A stretch of 64,000 nt of DNA from Sva-07 sp963752815 (GTDB lineage: Bacteria > Actinomycetota > Acidimicrobiia > Acidimicrobiales > Ilumatobacteraceae), in the NCBI GenBank assembly GCA_963752815.1, contig CAVVZI010000014.1:1-64000 (forward strand). Direction: 5' to 3'. The notes beneath the pieces were generated by a model. It made no database searches and was not told the DNA's origin. It was given only the letters and a program-made list of their open reading frames with translations. Shown piece by piece: positions 57,285 to 64,000 of the stretch. Within the stretch, counting starts at the first letter, position 1, and the number at the start of each line of letters is the position of its first letter. The translations under genes and the position numbers were made by a program.

Positions 57285-57658
57285 ATGACCACCACCATCA
57301 ACCCTGTCGTCCACTATCGCGATCTCGCCGCCGGTGCCAGGTTTCTCGTCGACGCGTTCGGGTTCGTCGAACATCAGGCGCACAAGGACGACAACGGCAA
57401 GGTCCAGTACGTCGAACTCGCGCTGGACGGGGCGCCGCTCGGCCTCGGGCCGCCACCGAGGGATCGATGTTCGACACCGGACCAGCCGTCGTCTACATCT
57501 CCCTCGACGAGGTCGACACCATGCACGAGCGCGCCGCCGCCGCTGGCGCCGAGGTGCTCATGGCGCCGACCGACCAGGACTACGGCTCACGCGACTTCGT
57601 GGCGAAAGACCATGAGGGCAACATCTGGTGCTTCGGCACCTTTCAGCCCGGCGGCTGA
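57285..57658 (+). pseudogene. VOC-family (glyoxalase/bleomycin-resistance-like) protein, one frameshift
   Basis: The first VOC half reads INPVVHYRDLAAGARFLVDAFGFVEHQAHKDDNGKVQYVELALDGAPLGLG. The second half VVYISLDEVDTMHERAAAAGAEVLMAPTDQDYGSRDFVAKDHEGNIWCFGTF continues in another frame. Unlike the other breaks, this one is repaired by adding one base near 57447. The whole would be about 124 residues, normal for the family. ATG 57285 has AAGAGG upstream. Confidence 0.65.
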
Positions 57659-57830
57659 GCCCGGTCGGTGACCGGATGTGTCCCTGATCGCCGACCGTCG
57701 CGCCATCTTGCTGCATCTGTGATGATTGCTCGATGTCGTCGACGTGGCATCTCGAAACGGTGGGCGAGTCGATCGGTGTTCGTGCCGAGGCCCGCGTCGG
57801 AGAATCCATCGCTGCGCCAGACCCTGACGC

Positions 57831-58529
57831 GTGAGCCGACTCACCGGCCCGCGTCGGCGGGCCAACGCGTTGTTGATGCGTGTCTACGGGCCGTGGGCGA
57901 TCCGTCGCGTTCGGCAGCAGCGCTCCTACCGGTGGCGTGGCTTGACCTTGACGGTCCCGACGGGCGTGTTCCATCCGGGGCTGTTCTTCTCCAGCGGGGT
58001 GCTGGCGACCGAGATCGAGAAGCGCCGACCGGTCGGGCTGACCGTGCTCGATGTCGGATGTGGAAGCGGCCTGCTGTCGTTGGTCGCGGCGCGTGCGGGC
58101 GCGAGCGTCACGGCTGTCGACATCAACCCCGAGGCGGTGCGCGCCACCGCCGCCAATGCCAGCGCCAACAGCCTGGCTGTCGAAGCCTTGCAGTCCGACC
58201 TCTTCGCCTCGTTGGGCGGGCGCAGGTTCGATCTGGTGGTCGTCAACCCGCCGTACTTCGCCAAGGATCCCGCTGACGACGCCGAACGGGCGTGGTTCGC
58301 CGGCGCGGATCTCGGCTACTTCGAACAGTTCTTCTCCGGCCTGGGAGAGCATCTGGTCAACGCCCCGCATCCAGGCCGGGCGCTGATGGTGCTCAGCGAG
58401 GGTTGCGACATGGGCATCATCGCCTCCGCCGCTGATCGCCACGGTTTCCGCATGGCGGTCACCGCACGACGAAGCGTGTGGCTCGGCGTCCAGGTCGTGT
58501 GGACGATCGACCCGGTGCCTCAGGTCTGA
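57831..58529 (+). CDS. HemK-like (MTQ2-type) methyltransferase
   Basis: The protein has GVFHPGLFFSSGVLATEIEK, motif I VLDVGCGSGLLSLVAA and VVVNPPYF, the NPPY active-site motif of enzymes that methylate Gln or Asn in proteins or adenine/guanine in nucleic acids. The length (232 residues) and the FHPGLFFSS segment fit the MTQ2/HemK2-like subgroup. GTG 57831 is the start consistent with the family. Its 3' end overlaps the convergent gene by ten bases. Confidence 0.8.
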   Translation: MSRLTGPRRRANALLMRVYGPWAIRRVRQQRSYRWRGLTLTVPTGVFHPGLFFSSGVLATEIEKRRPVGLTVLDVGCGSGLLSLVAARAGASVTAVDINPEAVRATAANASANSLAVEALQSDLFASLGGRRFDLVVVNPPYFAKDPADDAERAWFAGADLGYFEQFFSGLGEHLVNAPHPGRALMVLSEGCDMGIIASAADRHGFRMAVTARRSVWLGVQVVWTIDPVPQV

Positions 58530-58987
58530 CGACGGAGGTCGGCCAGCATTGCCACGTAGGCGCCGGGCGCGACCGTGTCGGTCGCCGCAGACTCCGGGAC
58601 GACATTCTCCATGGTGAGCGTCAACGAGTCGGGAATCGTCGCGTCGACGATGATCTGCCAACGCCATTCACCGCCGTACTCGTAGCTCACGACCAACCGA
58701 TCGTCGAGGAACCCGCCGGAAAGCAGCGTGGGCCGGGGACTCTGGTGCCACGAGTCACCCCAGAACGCGACGGCCCCGTGCGCCTCCTCGCTCGGACCGA
58801 TCACCAGGAGGCCGTCCTGCGCGCCGTCCGCGGGGTGTGACCACGCGTACGCGATGGCAGTCAGATTGCCCGCAGCGACGGAAGCAACGTCGGCCGTTGC
58901 GGCGGCGATGTGCGGCGGATCGGCCGGCATCAAGCGGAACGCATTGGTTCCTGTCCACCGCCCGACGTGCGTCGAGAGCGACTGCAT
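58520..58987 (-). CDS. DUF1579-like beta-barrel protein
   Basis: The 155-residue product begins LSTHVGRWTGTNAFRLMP and ends SLTLTMENVVPESAATDTVAPGAYVAMLADLRRQ, with alternating strands and a middle GLLVIGPSEEAHGAVAFWGDSWHQSP. This resembles the DUF1579/heme-binding-like lipocalin barrels, but the match is by pattern only. ATG 58987 lies seven bases after CAGAAT on the minus strand, a possible leaderless start. Confidence 0.5.
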   Translation of the reverse strand: MQSLSTHVGRWTGTNAFRLMPADPPHIAAATADVASVAAGNLTAIAYAWSHPADGAQDGLLVIGPSEEAHGAVAFWGDSWHQSPRPTLLSGGFLDDRLVVSYEYGGEWRWQIIVDATIPDSLTLTMENVVPESAATDTVAPGAYVAMLADLRRQT

Positions 58988-59139
58988 GGAGGCGATTCTG
59001 GCACGGTGTCGAGTCGCAGCGAGCAGGTTTGGCGGCGGTTGCCGACTGACGCGTCTCAGGGATGAATGGGTGATCGATGGGGGATCGATGAGGGATCTCC
59101 CCGATTCGCCGCACGCTTCGCCGGGCGTACCTTCGCCAT

Positions 59140-60430
59140 ATGGTTGGAACTTCCCGTCGGGCCTGGATTGCAGTGCTGCTGGCCGTCGGAATGTTCGCCT
59201 GCACCGATGGTGACGAGCACGACTCCCCGGCAGCGGATCCCACTTCCAGCGCCGGTGCCGGCGACATCGAGAGCGCATTCCAGTTCGCCGCGTGCATGCG
59301 TGACAACGGCATCCCGGACTTTGCCGACCCGCAGATCCGAGCCGACGGTGACTACTTCCTCGAACCCCCAACCGGCGTCGGCGACGACTGAGCTGACCAC
59401 GGCCGAGACTGCTTGCCAGCACATTCTCGGCCCGCCCGCCGAAGGACCGGCCGCGAGCACCGCTGTTGCCCCGGCCGGATGGAAACAGATCGTGCCGGGC
59501 GGCGACTGTCAGTGCTCGGACGGCTCAGCGTTCAGCTTCTGGGTGCGTGAGGCCGACCCGGACAAGGTCGTCTTCTACTTGCAGGACGGCGGCGCCTGCT
59601 TCTCGGCCGAAACGTGTGAACCCGACAGTGGTCTGTACGAGACAACGATCGCCGACGGTGCACCGCGTGAGAGCGGAATCTTCGACTTCAGCGACGCCCG
59701 CAATCCGTTCGCCGATCACTCCGTCGTCTACGTCCCCTACTGCACCGGTGACGTGCACCTCGGCAACACCACCACCGAATATGCCCCCGGACTCACGGTG
59801 CAACACAAGGGTTACGTCAACGGTGCCGCGGCGCTCGACCACCTCGCCGCAACGTTTCCCGGCGCCACCGAGGTCGTGGTCGTGGGCGAGAGCGCCGGGT
59901 CGATCGCCTCGCCGCTGTATGCCGGCCTGATCTCCGATCGACTTCCGGACGCGAGGATCACGGTGCTGGCGGACGGTTCGGGTTCGTATCCCGACATGCC
60001 CCGTCTGAACGAGATCCTCGCCGCCTGGGGCACACCGGAAGCGATTGCGGGCTGGCCGGACAACGGTGAACGGACCGTCGAGCCGTGGAGCTTCCCGGGA
60101 CTGTTCGTGCAGAGCGGACGGCACCAACCCGACATCGTCTTTGCCCGCCACGACTACGCCTACGACCGCAAGCAGGAGTCCTGGTACCCACTCGCCGGCA
60201 TCCCGGCGCAGGACCTCCTGTCGCTGATCGACGCCAACGAGACCCAGATCGAGGGCGCCGGCGTCAACCTGCTCAGCTACATCGCCCCGGGTGACGCCCA
60301 CACCGTGCTCAGCGACGGAACGTTCTACACGGAGACCGTCAACGGTGTGAAGCTGGTCGATTGGGTGACGAGGCTGATCGCCGGCGAGAACGTCGACGAC
60401 GTGCACTGCTCGGACTGCACCGCGGGTTGA
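59140..60430 (+). pseudogene. Pectin-acetylesterase-like lipoprotein, one frameshift
   Basis: A lipoprotein signal (lipobox VGMFAC) precedes a small CMRDNGIPDFADPQ domain common in actinobacterial lipoproteins. One extra base near 59380 creates a stop at 59389-59391; removing it continues the domain to TAETACQHILGPPAEG. A PAE/notum-like hydrolase then follows, with GWKQIVPGGDCQCSDGSAFSFWV, YLQDGGACFSAETC, the nucleophile motif GESAGS and a late GDAHTVL His. It would deacylate polysaccharides or other esters at the cell surface. The start lies six bases after TACCTT (leaderless). Confidence 0.65.
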
Positions 60431-60521
60431 GCCGCCGTCGACATCCATGTTCAGGCGGCGGACGGGGCGAATTACAGTCGATTCTTCGTCCGCTCCGCCG
60501 GGTCGATCGAAGGAGACAGCG

Positions 60522-61139
60522 ATGGGACTCTATGGCGACCGAGTGCTGCCCCGGATCGTCAACGTTGCGTGTGGAATGAAGTCCTCGAACGAGCTGCGGA
60601 ACCGAGTGTGCGAAGGCCTGTACGGCCGCGTCGTCGAGATCGGCTTCGGGTCCGGACTCAACATTCCCTTCTATCCGGATTCCGTCGACGGGATCGCCGC
60701 GATCGAGCCGGCCGACCTCGGATGGAAACTCGCAGGCAAGCGCCTCGCCGAGTCATCGGTTCCCGTCGAACGTTGCGGCCTCGACGGCCAGTCGCTGCCG
60801 TTGGCAGACGACAGCTGCGACACGGCCTTGTCGACGTGGACCCTGTGCACCATCCCCGACGCGATCGCCGCGTTGCACGAGGTGCGCCGTGTGCTCAAGC
60901 CCGGTGGAACCTTCCACTTCGTCGAGCATGGACTCGCTCCGGACGACGAGGTGCAGAAGTGGCAACGACGTTTGGATCCATTGCAGCAACGTCTCTTCGG
61001 CGGATGCCATCTCACCCGGCCGATCCTGGACCTGCTGACCAGGGCTGGTTTCACCGTCACTGACGTCGACATCTTCTACGACGAGGGCGCACCGAAGTTC
61101 CTCACCGCCCAGTCCCTCGGGGTAGCCGTAGCCCCTTAG
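60522..61139 (+). CDS. Class I SAM-dependent methyltransferase (UbiE-like)
   Basis: The 205-residue protein has motif I VVEIGFGSGLNIPFYP, the acidic AIEP position, SLPLADDSCDTALSTWTLCTIPDAIAALHEVRRVLKPGG and a C-terminal HLTRPILDLLTRAGF. This is the UbiE/phospholipid-N-methyltransferase-like pattern. The substrate is unknown. ATG 60522 has GAAGGAG eight bases upstream. No partner gene is apparent. Confidence 0.85.
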   Translation: MGLYGDRVLPRIVNVACGMKSSNELRNRVCEGLYGRVVEIGFGSGLNIPFYPDSVDGIAAIEPADLGWKLAGKRLAESSVPVERCGLDGQSLPLADDSCDTALSTWTLCTIPDAIAALHEVRRVLKPGGTFHFVEHGLAPDDEVQKWQRRLDPLQQRLFGGCHLTRPILDLLTRAGFTVTDVDIFYDEGAPKFLTAQSLGVAVAP

Positions 61140-61215
61140 GGGAACGGGAGATTCCAGCGCCGCCCGTCTCTCGCATGATGGTCAGGCGATGACGTTTGCT
61201 TAGTTGGGGCGTGAC

Positions 61216-61227
61216 TATTGTGAGCGC
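61216..61227 (+). promoter_or_regulatory. Leaderless -10 element of modA
   Basis: TATTGT (61216-61221) is followed by six bases and the GTG at 61228. No ModE palindrome or molybdenum-cofactor riboswitch could be recognised upstream; only 88 bases separate this GTG from the preceding gene. Confidence 0.4.
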
Positions 61228-62053
61228 GTGCGTAGAACTGCTCGTCTCCTAGTAGTCCGCTGTCGTCGTGTTCGGATTCGTCGCTGCCTCGTGTGGGTCG
61301 GACGAGGACGACTCCGCCGACACCACGCCGGCCACCGCAGCTGTCAGTACCGAAGCTTCGGCAACGCCTGCGGTGCAGGGTGACGTGACGGTGTTCGCCG
61401 CGGCATCGCTCACCGCGGCGTTCACCGAGATCGGTGATGCGTTCAAGGCCGAGAACCCGGACGCCAACGTCGTGCTGAACTTCGCCGGCTCGTCCGACCT
61501 GGTGACGCAGATCACCGAAGGCGCTCCCGCCGACGTGTTCGCCTCGGCCGACCTCGAGAACATGACCAAGGTCACCGATGCGAGCCTGAACGCCGCCGAG
61601 CCCGTGGTGTTCGCGACGAACATCGCCGAGATCATCGTCGGTGCCGGCAACCCCAAGGGTGTGACCGGCGTGGCGGACCTCGCCGACCCGACAGACCTGA
61701 TCGTCGTGCAATGCGCGTCCGAGGTGCCGTGCGGTTCGTACGCCGAGCAGATCTACGAGAAGGCAGGGATCACGGTGACGCCGGCGTCGTTCGAGGAGAA
61801 CGTCAAGGCGGTCGTCACCAAGGTGACGCTGGGTGAGGCCGATGCCGGGATCGTGTACGCCACCGATGTGACCGCGGCTGGTGCCGATGCCGAAGGTGTG
61901 GCGATTCCCGAGGACGTCAACGTCGTCGCCGAGTATCCGATCGCGCCGCTGGCCGAGGCTCCGAACGCAGATGGCGCGCAGGCCTTCATCGACTTCGTGC
62001 TGAGTGAGCCCGGTCAGAAGATTCTCGCCTCGTTCGGCTTCCTCGCGCCGTGA
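61228..62053 (+). CDS. modA: Molybdate-binding lipoprotein ModA, frameshift in signal peptide
   Basis: From GTG 61228 the signal reads RRTARLLVV, then one extra base near 61258 must be dropped to continue AVVVFGFVAAS-C, a lipoprotein signal. The mature domain has VTVFAAASLTAAFTEIGDAF, GSSDLVTQITEGAPADVFASAD, GADAGIVYATDV-like EADAGIVYATDV and the FIDFVLSEPGQKIL ending, all typical of ModA. It delivers molybdate (or tungstate) to the ModBC transporter. The stop overlaps the modB start by four bases (GTGA). Confidence 0.85.
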
Positions 62054-62881
62054 GTTCACGACACCGGGGCCGACGCAGCGCGCTGCCGGCCCCGGTTTTG
62101 GCGCTCGCGATCGTGGCGATCGCGTTCTTCGCGCTGCCGCTGGTCGGGCTGTTGTGGCGGGCACCGTGGTCGAGCGCCTGGAGCTATCTGACCGACGACG
62201 GTGCGCTGACGGCGCTTCGACTGTCGGTGGTCTGCTCGCTGTGGGCAACAGGCCTGTCGATCGTGTTCGGGGTACCGCTCGCCTGGCTGCTGGCTCGTGT
62301 GGAGTTCCGTGGGCGGGGCGCCGTGCGCGCCTTGTGCACGCTGTCGATGGTGCTCCCGCCGGTCGTCGGCGGCGTCGCCTTGTTCTTCGCATTGGGTCGT
62401 CGCGGGCTCGTTGGTCAGTATCTCGATCGCTGGTTCGACTTCCGGTTGCCGTTCACCACCGCGGGCGTCGTCGTCGCCCAGACGTTCGTGGCGATGCCGT
62501 TCCTCGTCATCACCGTCGAGGCCTCCTTGCGCCAGATGGACACGCGGTTCGAGGATGCCTCGCGAACGCTCGGCGCCTCGCGGTGGTACACGTTCCGGCG
62601 CGTGACCGTGCCCGCGATCGGCCCTGCGCTCGGGGCGGGAGCGGTGCTGGCCTGGGCGCGAGCGCTCGGCGAGTTCGGAGCGACGATCACGTTCGCCGGC
62701 AACTTTCCGGGCAAGACGCAGACGATGCCGCTCGCGGTCTATCTCTCCCTGGAGACCAATCCGGAGGAAGCGATCCTGCTTGTCGATCGTCATGATCGTG
62801 ATCTCCTTCACCGTGCTCCTCGGCCTGCGCGACCGGTGGCTCGGACGGGTCGACCGACCGATGGGGGCGTTCGGGGTATGA
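62050..62881 (+). CDS. modB: Molybdate ABC transporter permease ModB, one frameshift
   Basis: The permease has five to six helices and the ABC-contact loop EASLRQMDTRFEDASRTLGASRWYTFRRVTVPAIGP (EAA motif). After TNPEEAILL one extra base near 62781 must be dropped to restore SIVMIVISFTVLLGLRDRWLG and a stop at 62881. As sequenced, the last helix is lost and the frame runs on. The family length is then normal (about 276 residues). It overlaps modC by four bases (ATGA). Confidence 0.82.
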
Positions 62882-63934
62882 CCCTGTCGGCACAGATCGG
62901 CTTACAGCTCGGGACGCTCGATCTCGCAGGTCGATCTCGACGTGCAGGCCGGAGAGCTGCTGGCGCTGCTCGGACCGAACGGCGCCGGCAAGAGCACCGT
63001 CCTGCGATGCCTGGCCGGGCTGGCCCCGATCGACACCGGTTCGATCGTCATCGATGGGCTCGTCGTCGACGACCCGGCGACCGACACACTGGTCGAGGCC
63101 GAGGATCGGCCGATCGGGTTCGTGTTCCAGAACTACTTGTTGTTCGACCACATGAGCGTGCTCGAGAACGTCGCCTTCGGACTGCGCGCCCGCAAGACAC
63201 AGAAGGCGGACGCCCGCCGAACCGCTCGCGAGTGGCTCGATCGGGTCGGGCTCACCGAGTACGCGGATCAACGACCCCGGGCGTTGTCCGGCGGGCAGGC
63301 GCAACGGGTGGCGCTGGCTCGTGCGCTCGCGACGAGTCCGCGACTGCTGCTGCTGGACGAGCCGCTGGCCGCGCTCGACGCCGGTACGCGAGCGAGCGTG
63401 CGCCGTGATCTGCGGCGACACCTGGAGACGTTCGACGGCATGCGGCTGCTGGTCACCCACGACCCGGTCGATGCCTACGCACTGGCGGACCGGGTGGCGA
63501 TCCTCGACGCCGGACGCGTCGTGCAGGTCGGGACGCTCGCCGAGGTCACGGCCCATCCGCGATCGCGCTACGTCGCCGACCTGGTCGGGGTGAACCTGGT
63601 GGCCGGCAACGTCGTCGACGGTGTCCTCACCACCGCGTCGGGAGCGCACGTCGTGATCGCCGACGCCTTGCCGGGGCCGTCCTTCGCCATGATCCGGCCG
63701 CACTCGGTGGCACTGTTCCGCCACACCGTCGAAGGCTCGAGTGCCCGCAACACCTGGAGCGGCACCATCACCGACATCGACCGACTCGGCGACCGCGTCC
63801 GCGTCGGCATCGAAGGCCAGCTCCCGCTCACCGCCGAGATCACCGTCGCCGCGCTGGACGCCCTGGGCCTGCGGCCCGGCGACGGCATCACCGCGTCCGT
63901 CAAAGCGACCGACATCGAGGTGTACCCGTCATGA
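62878..63934 (+). CDS. modC: Molybdate ABC transporter ATPase ModC, one frameshift
   Basis: ATG 62878 gives LSAQIGLQLGTLDL; one extra base near 62925 must be dropped to reach QVDLDVQAGELLALLGPNGAGKST (Walker A). The signature LSGGQAQRVALARAL, Walker B LLLLDEPLAALD and switch His in LLVTHDP follow. The C-terminal TOBE/MOP domain (from VNLVAGNVVDGVL) senses molybdate. It energises uptake through ModB. The complete set with ModA and ModB identifies the transporter. Confidence 0.85.
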
Positions 63935-64000
63935 ACTCCGTCCGCCGTGGGCGAGGTGCGACGATGGTGAAATTGGGACGAACGACTGAACAACTCCTGC
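63931..64000 (+). CDS. Possible start of a downstream gene (runs off the window)
   Basis: An ATG at 63931 overlaps the modC stop by four bases (ATGA) and stays open to the window edge, giving MNSVRRGRGATMVKLGRTTEQLL. The coupling suggests a fourth gene of the mod operon, but too little is present to name it. A second ATG at 63964 is possible. Confidence 0.3.
   Translation, partial: MNSVRRGRGATMVKLGRTTEQLL

Overview
This is a high-GC stretch with frequent GTG starts, short or absent 5' leaders, and Thr/Pro linkers of the PPTTTTTTLPP kind. Together these suggest an actinobacterium, plausibly a member of the Acidimicrobiia (Ilumatobacter-like). The class is inferred from protein style; no rRNA or other marker gene is present. 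No rRNA, tRNA, CRISPR array or insertion sequence was recognised.

Layout. 0-15 kb holds ordinary metabolic and housekeeping genes: a CMD-domain protein, an XRE-cupin regulator with its EamA transporter, SRPBCC and DUF2855 proteins, a frameshifted secreted GH15 glucodextranase, an EF-G paralogue, a PIG-L deacetylase, DinB, methyltransferases and a DUF4239 membrane protein. At 15.2-16 kb a remnant of a PIN toxin adjoins an intact RHH antitoxin/Doc toxin pair with a clear palindromic operator. 16-28 kb carries a SNF2 ATPase operon, a stand-alone LanC-like protein with a CCG zinc motif, an HSL-type esterase, a TetR/SnoaL divergent pair with two operators, an Imm-5-like protein, GrpB and a GNAT. 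28-37 kb looks like a stress or dormancy island: three universal stress proteins, two zinc alcohol dehydrogenases, a dihydroorotate-dehydrogenase-like enzyme and a C-terminally truncated P-type ATPase, with recurrent 14-bp boxes resembling actinobacterial DosR sites.

The most distinctive part is 37.1-56.4 kb. A histidine kinase and an OmpR-type regulator are followed by three 11-bp tandem repeats, then a same-strand run of about 17 kb. It encodes a giant (~2,190 aa) secreted multidomain protein, three consecutive multicopper-oxidase-like cupredoxin proteins whose copper ligands are split between polypeptides, a membrane-anchored protein, a secreted S8 protease and a CopC-CopD fusion, and it ends at a perfect 14-bp-arm hairpin. 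I read this as a candidate extracellular copper-dependent oxidation system. 56-64 kb contains a GH16-like protein, a VOC protein, methyltransferases, a pectin-acetylesterase-like lipoprotein and a modABC molybdate transporter.

A caution for every reader: about 20 reading-frame breaks can be placed, nearly all repaired by removing one base, and most lie between 39 and 63 kb. This looks more like insertion-type sequence error than mass gene decay, so the frameshifted genes are described here as reconstructed whole genes.
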